Source: Ga0077560 sp046330435 (GTDB lineage: Bacteria > Actinomycetota > Thermoleophilia > Miltoncostaeales > Miltoncostaeaceae). From it: a stretch of 64,000 nt of DNA. Where the stretch lies: positions 93,805 through 157,804 of the forward strand of contig JAXLST010000014.1 in assembly GCA_046330435.1 (NCBI GenBank), written 5' to 3'. Position numbers and translations under genes: made by a program. How positions within the stretch are numbered: position 1 is the first letter of the stretch; each line of letters opens with the position of its first letter. The notes under the pieces are model-generated. The model was given only the letters and a program-made list of their open reading frames with translations. It made no database searches and was not told where the DNA came from. Positions 16,191 through 24,507 of the stretch are shown here, piece by piece.

Positions 16191-17485
16191 GCGCGGGCCC
16201 CCGCGAACAGCCCGGCCATGCGGGCGGCCAGCACGTCACCGTCGAAGCGGTCGGTCACGGTGCGCCGCCCGGCGTCCGCGAGACGCCGCGCGAGCACGGG
16301 GTCGGCCGACAGGCGCGCCAGGGCGCCGGCCAGGGCGGCCGGGTCCTCCTGCGGCACCAGCAGGCCGTTCACGCCGTCCTGCACGAGCTCCGGGATGCCG
16401 GAGACGTCCGTGGAGACCGCCGGCAGGCCCGCCGCCATGGCCTCCACGAGCACGTTGGGGATGCCGTCGCGGTCGCCGTCGCCCACGACCCGGCAGGCGA
16501 GGGCGAACACGCTGGCGTGCCGGTACAGGTCCAGCAGCTCCCGCTGGGTGACGGTGCCGCGCAGCTCCACCCGGTCGGCGAGGCCCAGCGCGTCGATGCG
16601 CCGTGTGAGCTCGGCGTCCTGGTCGCCGGGCTCCCCGGCGATCACCAGCTCGGCGTCGACGCCGCGGTCGCGCAGCAGCGCGAGGGCGTCGACCAGCACG
16701 TCGAAGCCCTTCTTGGGCACGCGGCGGCCCACGCTCACGATCCGCGGGCGCGGCGGGGCGGGGCAGTCCGGGCACGGTTCATCGAGCAGGCCGGTGAAGT
16801 CCGCGTTGAGGCCGTGGTAGACGAGGTGCACCGGCACACCGGTGCCCAGGGCCTCCAGGTGAGCGGCGTTCGCGCCGGTGCAGGTCACCACGAACTCGGC
16901 GCCGCGCATCTTGCGCTCCAGCAGGCCCGCCGGGTTGAGGGACCCCCGGTAGATGTCCTTGGCGTGGCCGGTGAACGAGTACGGCAGCCCGAGGATCCCC
17001 GCGGCCAGCCAGGTGACGGTGGTCGTCCCGTGGGCGAAGTGCGCGTGGAGGTGCCGCACGTCGCCGGCGACGCCGATGCGGTCCGCGAGCGCGACCGCCT
17101 GCAGCAGCTCCTTCACGTAGATGCGCTTGGGCCGCCAGCCGGAGCGCGCCCGCACCGACTGGGCGAGCGCGCGGCCGCAGGCGCGGGCCAGGCCCACGGG
17201 GTGGCGGCGGGCGACGCGCCCGAGCGACGGCAGGAAGGCCGGGAGATTGCGGCGCAGCCAGGGCAGCAGACGCGACCGGGAGAGGGAGGTCGTCGCCGGC
17301 AGGTACTCGGGCCGCGCCGCGATCCGGTCCACCACCGGGTGGCGGACGTCCTCGTCGGCGGGCTTCAGCACGTAGAGCCGGAGCGGCACGCCGAGCGTCT
17401 CGAGGCGGTGGATCTCGCTCGCGATGAACAGCTCCGAGATCCGGGGGTATCCCTTCAGGACGTAGGCGACGGCGCCGTCAGGCAT
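16187..17485 (-). CDS. Glycosyltransferase family 4 protein
   Basis: 432 aa, GT-B fold. The N-terminal domain begins AYVLKGYPRISELFIASEIH and contains HLHAHFAHGTTTVTWLAAG. The donor domain has IVSVGRRVPKKGFDVLVDAL and the E-x7-E region GIPNVLVEAMAAGLPAVSTDV. The pattern matches exopolysaccharide GT4 transferases. ATG 17485 lies 8 nt inside the end of the upstream GT4 gene, and its stop overlaps the heparinase-like gene, so the operon is tightly coupled. Confidence 0.93.
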   Translation of the reverse strand: MPDGAVAYVLKGYPRISELFIASEIHRLETLGVPLRLYVLKPADEDVRHPVVDRIAARPEYLPATTSLSRSRLLPWLRRNLPAFLPSLGRVARRHPVGLARACGRALAQSVRARSGWRPKRIYVKELLQAVALADRIGVAGDVRHLHAHFAHGTTTVTWLAAGILGLPYSFTGHAKDIYRGSLNPAGLLERKMRGAEFVVTCTGANAAHLEALGTGVPVHLVYHGLNADFTGLLDEPCPDCPAPPRPRIVSVGRRVPKKGFDVLVDALALLRDRGVDAELVIAGEPGDQDAELTRRIDALGLADRVELRGTVTQRELLDLYRHASVFALACRVVGDGDRDGIPNVLVEAMAAGLPAVSTDVSGIPELVQDGVNGLLVPQEDPAALAGALARLSADPVLARRLADAGRRTVTDRFDGDVLAARMAGLFAGARA

Positions 17486-18545
17486 ACGCGCGCTCCAGGG
17501 TCCGGCACAGCGCGCCGGCGCAGGCGTCCAGGTCGTAGCGCTCCTCCGCGACGGCCCGGGCGGCGGCGCCCATGCGGCGCCGTGCGGCCGGGTCGTCGTG
17601 CAGCTCGTCCAGGGCCCAGGCGATCGCCGCGGGGTCCGCGGGCGGCACCAGCACCCCCGTCGCGCCGTGCGCGACGGCGCTCGCGATCGCAGCGACGTCC
17701 GCGGCCACCACGGGCCTGCCGCTGGCCATCGCCTCGAGCACCACGTTCGGCAGGCCGTCCCGGTCTCCGGAGGCGTCCACCACGCTGGGCACCACCACCA
17801 CGTCGGCGGCGGCGTACTCCGCGGCCAGGGAGTCGTGCGTGCGGCGGCCCGCGAAGGTCACGCGGTCCGCGACGCCCGCCGCGTCGGCGGCCTCCCGCAG
17901 GATGCCCAGCAGCGGGCCGTCGCCCACCAGCCGCAGCCGCACGGGCCGCTGCGTCAGGGCGAGCGCGCGGATCGCGTGCACGAAGCCCTTCTTCTCGACG
18001 AACCGGCCCACGGCGAGCGCCGCCAGCTGCGGGCCGCCGGGCGGCGCCTGCGGCCGGAAGCGGTCCAGGTCCACGCCGTGCGGCAGGAGGCGCGGCCGCG
18101 ACCCGGCGTCCTCCAGGCTCCGGGCCACGTCGTGGGTGCAGGCCACCACCAGTGCGGCGTCGGCCGCACGGGCGGCGAGGTCGCCGGCCGGGACCTTGCG
18201 CACGTCCAGGGCGTGCGCGCTGAACGAGTACGGCACCCCGAGGATGCGGGCGGCGCCGGCGGCGACCTCCGCGGGGCGGTGCGCGAAGTACCCGTGCACC
18301 GCCGTGACGCCGGTGCCCTGGAGCCGCGAGGCGAGCTCGGCCGCCTGCGCTGCGCCGTCCCCGGCGGCCAGGACCACCGCCGGGGGGTCGATGTCGGCCA
18401 CCCCCGGCTGCACGAGGCGGTCGTCACCGGGCTTGGTGGCGAACACCCCGGCCAGCATCCCGGCCCGCTGCAGGGCCCGCAGCTCGTTGAGGGCGAAGGT
18501 CTCCGACACCCGGGGCCACCCGGAGACGACCACCGCGATGCGCAC
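17478..18545 (-). CDS. Glycosyltransferase family 4 protein, first gene of the minus-strand glycan operon
   Basis: 355 aa. It begins VRIAVVVSGWPRVSETFALNEL, has AVHGYFAHRPAEVAAGAARI in the acceptor domain, and LAVGRFVEKKGFVHAIRAL and GLPNVVLEAMASGRPVV in the donor domain. GTG 18545 is preferred because homology starts there; an upstream ATG at 18575 would overlap the divergent gene. It is similar in layout to the GT4 downstream, suggesting duplication. The divergent kinase starts at 18569, only 23 bp away, so the promoters overlap. Confidence 0.92.
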   Translation of the reverse strand: MRIAVVVSGWPRVSETFALNELRALQRAGMLAGVFATKPGDDRLVQPGVADIDPPAVVLAAGDGAAQAAELASRLQGTGVTAVHGYFAHRPAEVAAGAARILGVPYSFSAHALDVRKVPAGDLAARAADAALVVACTHDVARSLEDAGSRPRLLPHGVDLDRFRPQAPPGGPQLAALAVGRFVEKKGFVHAIRALALTQRPVRLRLVGDGPLLGILREAADAAGVADRVTFAGRRTHDSLAAEYAAADVVVVPSVVDASGDRDGLPNVVLEAMASGRPVVAADVAAIASAVAHGATGVLVPPADPAAIAWALDELHDDPAARRRMGAAARAVAEERYDLDACAGALCRTLERAYA

Positions 18546-18555
18546 CCCGGACGGG

Positions 18556-18561
18556 TAGCGT
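18556..18561 (+). promoter_or_regulatory. -10-like TAGCGT, leaderless promoter of the 18569 gene
   Basis: TAGCGT is followed by 7 nt and the ATG at 18569. On the other strand TACCCG (18557-18552) lies 6 nt before GTG 18545, so two divergent promoters may share the same few bases. Confidence 0.5.
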
Positions 18562-18568
18562 CCCGCCG

Positions 18569-19648
18569 ATGTCATCCGCGCCCCCCATCCCCGCGACGGG
18601 CCTGCAGGGCGGCGACGGCCTGCTCGACCCCGCCGCCGTGGCCGCCCGGCTGGGCGTGGACGGCGGCGACGCGCGGGTGCGGTACCTGGAGTTCGCGCCC
18701 GGGCGATGGCTCATGGTGCAGTGGCGCGTGATGCGCGACGGCCGGCGGGCCGACGTGGTGCTCACGGCCGGCCTGCCCGGACCGGAGGTGGCGTGGTACC
18801 CGGACGACCCGGGGCTGCCCCTCCTGGCGGACGGCCTGGCGGAGGCCGCCGCCCGCCTGGGCGTCCGCGGCGCGGAGCGGCCGGAGGTCCTGGCCTGGGT
18901 GCCACGGCAGCGGGCCACCCTGCGGGCCGGGGATGTGGTGCTCAAGCTCTACGGCGACCCGGCCGAGGCCGTGGCCGCGGACCTGGCGATGCGCCGCGCG
19001 GCCCCCTGGCTGGGATCCCCGGAGCCGCTGGGCCTCGACGCGGCGCTCGGACTCACGGCGCAGACCGCCCTGCCCGGCCGTGCCCTCGGTCGCGCGGACG
19101 CCGTCGCCGTCGCCACGGACGCGGGACGGCTCGCCCGGCGCCTGCACGAGGCGCCGCTGGAGGGCCTGGCGGACACCGGCCCGGCGGCCCTGCTCGCGCT
19201 GTGCCGGGAGGCCGGCGACCGGGTCGCGACGGCCCTGCCGCCGCTCGCGGACCGTGTGGCGGCCGTGCTGGACGCCCTGGCCGCTGGCCTGCCCGCCGGC
19301 CTGCCGGCGGTTCCGTCGCACGGCGACTACACCGTCGGCCAGATGCTCGACGACGGCGGCCGGCTGCGGGTGGTGGACACCGACACCCTCTGCGCGGCGC
19401 CGGCGGCCCATGACCTGGCGGCATTCGCCGCGAATCTGGTGAGCGGCCGCGACGGCGACCACGCCGACGCCCTCGCCTGCCTGGAGGCCGTCTGCGACGG
19501 ATACGGCGCGCGGCCCTCCGGGCTGGACTGGTACCTGGCCGCCGCCGTGATGCGCCGCACGGACCGGGCCCTGCGCCGGCTCAAGCGCGACTGGCCGGAG
19601 CGCACCGAGCGCACCCTCGCCGGGGTGGAGCGGCTGCTGGCGGGCTGA
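18569..19648 (+). CDS. Aminoglycoside-phosphotransferase-family kinase
   Basis: 359 aa. The kinase C-lobe shows the catalytic loop PAVPSHGDYTVGQMLDDGGR and the metal site LRVVDTDTLCAAPAAHDLAAF. The N-lobe has ATLRAGDVVLKLYGDP. Such enzymes phosphorylate small molecules; the genomic setting suggests a sugar. It is divergent from the GT4 operon and convergent with the epimerase gene 5 bp downstream. It seems to be the intact relative of the frameshifted kinase at 13147. A ribosome-binding site is lacking, in keeping with leaderless initiation. Confidence 0.85.
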   Translation: MSSAPPIPATGLQGGDGLLDPAAVAARLGVDGGDARVRYLEFAPGRWLMVQWRVMRDGRRADVVLTAGLPGPEVAWYPDDPGLPLLADGLAEAAARLGVRGAERPEVLAWVPRQRATLRAGDVVLKLYGDPAEAVAADLAMRRAAPWLGSPEPLGLDAALGLTAQTALPGRALGRADAVAVATDAGRLARRLHEAPLEGLADTGPAALLALCREAGDRVATALPPLADRVAAVLDALAAGLPAGLPAVPSHGDYTVGQMLDDGGRLRVVDTDTLCAAPAAHDLAAFAANLVSGRDGDHADALACLEAVCDGYGARPSGLDWYLAAAVMRRTDRALRRLKRDWPERTERTLAGVERLLAG

Positions 19649-19653
19649 GTCCG

Positions 19654-20616
19654 TCACCGGACCCCCGCCATCTGCGGCACCCGCCGCCGGTCGGCCACCC
19701 ACTCCAGCTCCGACCGCAACCCGTCGCGCAGGCCCGTCCCGGGGGTCCACCCCAAGGCCCGCAGCAGGGAGGTGTCGGCGCCCGTGCGCCGCACGTCGCC
19801 GGCCTGCGCCTCGCCGCGGGACAGGGGGATGGGCGCGCCGTGCAGGTCCTCGAGGATCCCGATGACCTCGGCCATGGTGGCCTCCTCGCCGCCCCCCACG
19901 TTGAGCACCGGGGGCACGCGGCGGGCGGTCGCCGCCAGGACGGTGGCCTCGACGACGTCGGAGACGTGCGTGAAGTCGCGCGACTGGCCGCCGTCGCCCA
20001 GCAGCCGGAACCGCGGGCCGCCGTGGGCGGCCTCGCACAGGCGGCGCATCGCCATGTCCGGGCGCTGCCGCGGGCCGTACACCGTGAAGTAGCGCAGCCC
20101 GACCGTCTCGAGCCCCATCCCGGCGTAGATCGCGGCGAGGTCCTCGCACGTCGCCTTGGTGACCCCGTAGGGGGAGCGGGGCCTCCGCGGCGTCGCGTCC
20201 TCCACCGTGGGATACGTCTCGGCGTCGCCGTAGACGGACGAGCTCGACGCGTAGACCACCCGGCGGCAGCCTGCGTCGCGCGCCGCCTCCAGCAGCCGCT
20301 GCGTGGCCCGGACGTTGTCATGCAGGTAGCGGGCGAAGCCGTCACCGAAGCTGCCCCGCACCCCCGGCTGGGCCGCGAGGTGGATCACCACGGGCCGGTC
20401 CGCGAGCAGCGGCGCCAGATCCGCATCGGCGAGGTCGAGCACCTCCAGGGAGAACCGGGCGTCGTCCTCCAGCGCGGCGAGGTTGGCCCGCTTGTCGGCG
20501 GCCGCGTAGTAGTCGGTGAAGGCGTCGACACCGCGGACCGTGCAGCCGTCCGCCACGAGCCGCTCGCTCAGATGGGAGCCGATGAACCCTGCGCATCCGG
20601 TGACCAGCACGTGCAT
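19654..20616 (-). CDS. NAD-dependent sugar-nucleotide epimerase/dehydratase
   Basis: 320 aa, extended SDR fold. The NAD-binding motif is TGCAGFIGSHLSERL, the active-site Ser region is VVYASSSSVYGDAETYP and the catalytic pair is in SPYGVTKATCEDL (YxxxK). The segment LRYFTVYGPRQRPDMAMRRL is typical of UDP-glucuronate or UDP-glucose 4-epimerases. It would supply a sugar donor for the neighbouring transferases. GAGGAG lies about 8 nt before the ATG. Confidence 0.92.
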   Translation of the reverse strand: MHVLVTGCAGFIGSHLSERLVADGCTVRGVDAFTDYYAAADKRANLAALEDDARFSLEVLDLADADLAPLLADRPVVIHLAAQPGVRGSFGDGFARYLHDNVRATQRLLEAARDAGCRRVVYASSSSVYGDAETYPTVEDATPRRPRSPYGVTKATCEDLAAIYAGMGLETVGLRYFTVYGPRQRPDMAMRRLCEAAHGGPRFRLLGDGGQSRDFTHVSDVVEATVLAATARRVPPVLNVGGGEEATMAEVIGILEDLHGAPIPLSRGEAQAGDVRRTGADTSLLRALGWTPGTGLRDGLRSELEWVADRRRVPQMAGVR

Positions 20617-20743
20617 TCCGTCGTCTCCTCGGTCGGCCGGGAGTGGGGGGTCCCGGCGTGTCCGGATGCTGGAGACGACCGGGTCGGAGCCGCAATTGGA
20701 CGTGGGTACTAGGACCGTCCATGCGCCTTTCGCCGGTCTGTTT

Positions 20744-20822
20744 ATCCCCCTTTTGGGGGATATTCCGCGGCGCGGATTGTGAAGATGATCCTCGCCCGGC
20801 GTTCATCACTCAAAAGGGGGAT
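20744..20822 (+). promoter_or_regulatory. Possible RNA switch: competing hairpins around the ribosome-binding site
   Basis: ATCCCCC (20744-20750) pairs with GGGGGAT (20755-20761) across a TTTT loop. The longer segment ATCCCCCTTTT (20744-20754) is also the exact reverse complement of AAAAGGGGGAT (20812-20822), which contains the G-rich ribosome-binding site of the gene at 20830. The two pairings exclude each other, one hiding and one freeing the site. No known riboswitch class was recognised. Confidence 0.45.
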
Positions 20823-20829
20823 GCGAGTG

Positions 20830-21921
20830 ATGCTGTTCCCGGCCGTACGTGGTGTTCAGACAAGTTCTCGTTCACGTCCGTCGCGCTGCGCGTGGCTGGC
20901 GGCGATCGCAGGTTTGGTGACGTTCGCGCTGCTGCCGGCCGTGGCGGCCGCGAACCCGAAGCCCGTCCCGGTCACGGACCTCGAGATCGCCAAGACCGCT
21001 GACCGCGCCGAGGCCGCTCCGGGTGACGCGGTCACCTGGACCGTGACCGTGCGGAACGCCGGCACCGCCGGTGTCCCGCTCGCCCTGATCGCCGTCGACG
21101 ACCCGGGCGCGGTGCTCACCCCCGCGGGCCCGGCGCCGTCCGGCGACGTGCTGCGGCCGGGCGAGTCCGTCGCGTTCACCGGGCAGACGGCGGTCACCGC
21201 CGAGACCTGCCCCGCGCTGTCCAACACGGCGACGGTGCGGCTCGCCGACCCCGCCGTGACCGCCCTCAACGAGAAGCGGCCGCGCGTCACCCCCAAGAAG
21301 ACCTCGAAGAAGGGCCAGAAGGGCACCAAGCACCCGGCGAAGGGCACCAAGGGCAAGGGAACCAAGACGCCCCCCGCCCCGCCGCCCGCCCCCGTCCCGG
21401 TCGACGTGAACCCGGCGAACGACACGGCGACCGCCACCGTGGCGGTCACCTGCCCGCCGCCGCCCACCGAGACGCCCGCCGTCGTCCCGCCGCCGCCGCC
21501 CACCGTGGTGCCGGTGTCCTGCCCGGTCCCCCGGCTGCAGGTCGGCATCGTCGCGCCGCGCCGGGTGCGCGCGGGCCGCACGATCCGCGTGGCGGTGACC
21601 GTCCACAACGCATCGCCCGCCGTCGCCGCGAGCGGCGTGGTCGCCCGCTACACCCTGCCGCGCGGGACCGCGCTCGCCCGCATGCCGCACGGCGCCCGCG
21701 TGCTGCGCGGCCGGTCGGTGGTCCTGCGGGTCGCGTCGCTGGCGCCGGGCGCATCGCGCACCGTGCGGATGCTGCTGCGCCCCACGACGTCGCTCACCGT
21801 CAACCGCAGGGGCCACCGCGCCCAGGCGCGGGAGCGCTGCACGGCCACCCGCACCGCCGTCACCGCCACGCAGGTGCAGAACAGCCGTCCCCGCAAGCGG
21901 GTCCCCCGGGTCACCGGCTGA
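20830..21921 (+). CDS. Secreted DUF11-type repeat protein with Lys/Pro-rich linker
   Basis: 363 aa. ATG 20830 is chosen because the G-run 20816-20820 lies 9 nt upstream and the codons before it look non-coding; ATG 20821 and 20785 are alternatives. The signal peptide ends near LLPAVAAA. The first DUF11-like domain is TDLEIAKTADRAEAAPGDAV and following. A very basic linker rich in KGTK repeats follows, then a Pro-rich stretch and a second beta-sandwich (VGIVAPRRVRAGRTIRVAVT). No LPXTG sorting signal is seen. The basic linker could bind an acidic cell-wall polymer. Confidence 0.82.
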   Translation: MLFPAVRGVQTSSRSRPSRCAWLAAIAGLVTFALLPAVAAANPKPVPVTDLEIAKTADRAEAAPGDAVTWTVTVRNAGTAGVPLALIAVDDPGAVLTPAGPAPSGDVLRPGESVAFTGQTAVTAETCPALSNTATVRLADPAVTALNEKRPRVTPKKTSKKGQKGTKHPAKGTKGKGTKTPPAPPPAPVPVDVNPANDTATATVAVTCPPPPTETPAVVPPPPPTVVPVSCPVPRLQVGIVAPRRVRAGRTIRVAVTVHNASPAVAASGVVARYTLPRGTALARMPHGARVLRGRSVVLRVASLAPGASRTVRMLLRPTTSLTVNRRGHRAQARERCTATRTAVTATQVQNSRPRKRVPRVTG

Positions 21922-21955
21922 GCTCGCGGCGTTGTCCCCCGGTCGCGCCCGCGGA

Positions 21956-21961
21956 TAGCGT
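21956..21961 (+). promoter_or_regulatory. -10-like TAGCGT upstream of the nitroreductase gene
   Basis: TAGCGT lies about 57 nt before the GTG start at 22019, giving a short leader that contains the ribosome-binding site AGGAGG. The -35 region is not clear. Confidence 0.4.
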
Positions 21962-22018
21962 GGCGCGTACCGGCGGGATGCCACCGAGGGCGCCCGCCAC
22001 CGACCCAGGAGGACCCCC

Positions 22019-22678
22019 GTGGAGGCACTTGAGGCCATCCGCCGTCGCCGCGCGGTGCGCACGTACACGGACCGTCCCGTCGACGACGAGACCCTCGACC
22101 GGCTGCTGCGCCTCGCGCTCGTGGCACCCACCGGCAGCGGGGCCCAGGCATGGAGCCTCGTCGTCGTCCGCGACGAGGCGGTGCGCCGCCAGGTCGCCGA
22201 CCTGATCATCGACGGGGCCGGACGGTACTTCGCGATCATGCGGCCGGCCGCGGAGGGCCACACGCCCGAGCAGCACGCCGAGTGGGCACGCGGGTACGCG
22301 GAGCAGATCCTCGCGACGTACCGCATCGCCCCGGTGTGGATCGTCGCGGCACTGGTGCCCCGGGGGAACTACCCCGCCCAGATGGCCGAGGGCGGCCACA
22401 TCGACGACCTCTACTCCCTCGCGTTCGCGATGGAGAACCTGTTCGTGGGCGCCCGCGCCGAGGGCCTCGGCACCGTGCCGACCACCGCCTTCCAGCGCTT
22501 CGAGAAGGACCGGCTGCGGGAGATCCTCGGCCTCCCGGCCGACGTGGACCCCGCGATCGCCACCCCGCTGGGCTACCCGGAGTCGTTCCCCGAGGGCCTG
22601 CCGCCGGCGATCAAGAAGAACCGGCGCACGTGGCGCACGCTGGTCCACGACGACCGGTGGGGCAACACCCGCTCCTAG
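22019..22678 (+). CDS. Nitroreductase-family FMN-dependent oxidoreductase
   Basis: 219 aa. GTG 22019 has CAGGAGG 6 nt upstream. The nitroreductase fold is visible in EAIRRRRAVRTYTDRPVDDE (FMN-phosphate binding Arg residues), LRLALVAPTGSGAQAW and the second-half motif FAMENLFVGARAEGLGTVPT. Enzymes of this family reduce nitro groups, quinones or related substrates with NAD(P)H; the substrate is unknown. It ends in a 4-bp convergent overlap with the S4 protein gene. Confidence 0.9.
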   Translation: MEALEAIRRRRAVRTYTDRPVDDETLDRLLRLALVAPTGSGAQAWSLVVVRDEAVRRQVADLIIDGAGRYFAIMRPAAEGHTPEQHAEWARGYAEQILATYRIAPVWIVAALVPRGNYPAQMAEGGHIDDLYSLAFAMENLFVGARAEGLGTVPTTAFQRFEKDRLREILGLPADVDPAIATPLGYPESFPEGLPPAIKKNRRTWRTLVHDDRWGNTRS

Positions 22679-23073
22679 TCGTCGTCCCGCCGGTCGCGGT
22701 CCCTCAGGGCCTCGATCCGGCGGCGGTCGCGCTTGGTGGGCCGGGCTCCCAGCTCGGCCCCCAGGGGCGCCGCCATGCGGCGCTGCGCGGCCTCCCGGGC
22801 CCGCCGCTCCCGGCTCTCCTCGGACTCCTCGTAGAGCAGCTGGGCCTCGCTGGCGGGACCCCGCCGTTCGCTCACGCCGAGCACCGTGACGGTCCACCGG
22901 GACTGGCCGATCGTGACCTCGACCGTGTCGCCGGCGCCGACCTCCTTGGACGGCTTCGCCCGGACGCCGTTCACGTCCACGCGGCCGCCGTTGATCGCCT
23001 CGGCGGCCAGGGACCGCGTCTTCACGAACCGCGCGGCCCACAGCCAGCGGTCGATGCGCACCTTCTGGGCCAT
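22675..23073 (-). CDS. S4-domain RNA-binding protein, Hsp15-like
   Basis: 132 aa. The S4 domain is N-terminal: RIDRWLWAARFVKTRSLAAE, then AINGGRVDVNGVRAKPSKEV and GDTVEVTIG. The C-terminus is highly charged and Arg-rich. The length and arrangement match Hsp15/YrfH, which binds free 50S subunits carrying stalled nascent chains. It is a single gene, convergent with the nitroreductase gene. Confidence 0.88.
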   Translation of the reverse strand: MAQKVRIDRWLWAARFVKTRSLAAEAINGGRVDVNGVRAKPSKEVGAGDTVEVTIGQSRWTVTVLGVSERRGPASEAQLLYEESEESRERRAREAAQRRMAAPLGAELGARPTKRDRRRIEALRDRDRRDDD

Positions 23074-23169
23074 GCGGGGATGATCCCATCGTTCGGCATC
23101 CGTGAGAACGGCGTGAAGGCCATGTTCCCGCGGACCGCCCGTGCATCAAGGGTTGCGGCGGGGGGGCCG

Positions 23170-24504
23170 ATGTTCCCTGTGGTGTCCCGCCTGCGACCAT
23201 TCCTCGCCGCCGCGGCGGCCGGCCTCGCCGTCGCCGTACCCGCCGGCGCGCAGACCAATCCGGCGCCACCGAACGGCAACGGGCCCAAGCTCAGCCCGCA
23301 GGAGCGGCCGTACGCTTGGGCGCGGCCCGTCCTGAAGCGCCTGGTCGCGGAGGGCGCGTGGCCCGCCGCGGACGCCGTGGGGCTCAACCGCGACGCCACC
23401 CGTCGCGAGCTCGCCCGCGGCCTGGCCGCGGTGCTGGGCGCACGGGGCGGGACCGCACCCGCCAACGCCGCGCTGCCCCCGGACGTGGCGCCGACGGATC
23501 CGGACGCCGCCGCGATCGCGTGGGTCGCCTCCACCGGCCTGGTGGGCCGCCGCGGCGCGCCGTTCCGCCCGGACGACCCGGCGACGGGCCGTATCGCGAA
23601 CCTCGCGGTGGTGCGGGCCCTGGGCCTCACCGCCGAGCTGCGCGGCCTCGCCGGCATCCACACCGCCGACGGCCGGCGCCTGCGGATCCCTGCGGGATTC
23701 GCGCCCGCGGTGCTCGCGCGCGAGCTGGGCCTGCGGGTCAACTACCCCGCCCAGTACGAGTCCGCGGAGCGCGGGGACGCCCAGCCCGTCACCGTGGCGG
23801 ACCTCGCGGGCATGGTCGGCGCCGCCCGCGGGATGTCGTCCTGGCGCATCGGGGCGCTCGCCGCCTACCGGGACGTGACGCTGCCGGTGATGACCGACGC
23901 ACAGCGCACCGTCGCGGAGGCCGCGCTCGCGCAGGCCGGCATGCCCTACGTGTGGGGCGGCGACTGGCCCAACGCCCGCTCGCCGTGGGGCGGGCAGGCG
24001 GTGGGCGGCTACGACTGCTCCGGCCTGGTCTGGATGGCCTTCAAGGGCGCCCCGAGGTCCGCGGCCGCCCGGCTGGGGGCGGACCTGCTGGGCCGCACCG
24101 CGGACGACATGGCCTGGGAGGCCCCCAAGCAGAAGGTGCGCCTCGCGGACCTCGGTCCCGGCGACCTGGTGTTCTTCGGGGACCGGGGGCCGAAGACCAG
24201 GCGGGGCGCGATCGGGCACGTCGGCATCTCGCTGGGGAACGGGTGGATGATCCACTCCTCCGGCTCGCGGGCCGGCACCTCCCTGACGCGGCTCGACCAG
24301 TACTGGACCTCGGGGCAGGCGTGGGGCAGGCGCCCCGCGGCGATCGGGGTCGCGCCGCCGCTGCCGGCGAACACCACCCCGCCGGCGCCCAACACGCCGG
24401 CGACGCCGGCCACCCCCGTCGCACCGGTCACCCCGGGCGTCCAGGCCCCGCAGCCGCTGCCCCAGTCGCCGGGCGGCGGGTCGCGGTCGATCCCGCTGCC
24501 GTAG
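23170..24504 (+). CDS. Secreted NlpC/P60 peptidoglycan hydrolase with SLH-like N-terminus
   Basis: 444 aa. ATG 23170 follows a G-run and starts a signal peptide (MFPVVSRLRPFLAAAAAGLAVAVPAGAQ). Residues about 40-170 look like SLH repeats (ALPPDVAPTDPDAAAIAWVA, TGLVGRRGAPFRPDDPATGR). The NlpC/P60 domain is about 250-395, with the catalytic Cys in GGYDCSGLVWMAF near residue 282 and the catalytic His in GAIGHVGISLGNGWMIHSSG. The C-terminus is Pro/Thr-rich. It probably cuts stem-peptide bonds in the cell wall. A sigma/anti-sigma pair follows convergently. Confidence 0.9.
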   Translation: MFPVVSRLRPFLAAAAAGLAVAVPAGAQTNPAPPNGNGPKLSPQERPYAWARPVLKRLVAEGAWPAADAVGLNRDATRRELARGLAAVLGARGGTAPANAALPPDVAPTDPDAAAIAWVASTGLVGRRGAPFRPDDPATGRIANLAVVRALGLTAELRGLAGIHTADGRRLRIPAGFAPAVLARELGLRVNYPAQYESAERGDAQPVTVADLAGMVGAARGMSSWRIGALAAYRDVTLPVMTDAQRTVAEAALAQAGMPYVWGGDWPNARSPWGGQAVGGYDCSGLVWMAFKGAPRSAAARLGADLLGRTADDMAWEAPKQKVRLADLGPGDLVFFGDRGPKTRRGAIGHVGISLGNGWMIHSSGSRAGTSLTRLDQYWTSGQAWGRRPAAIGVAPPLPANTTPPAPNTPATPATPVAPVTPGVQAPQPLPQSPGGGSRSIPLP

Positions 24505-24507
24505 CGG

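Noticed and set aside
11996..18545. Interpreting the frameshifted genes as programmed frameshifting
   Set aside because: No slippery heptamer with a downstream structure at proper distance is seen, and one gene would need about three shifts in 140 bp; sequencing error or mutation is simpler.
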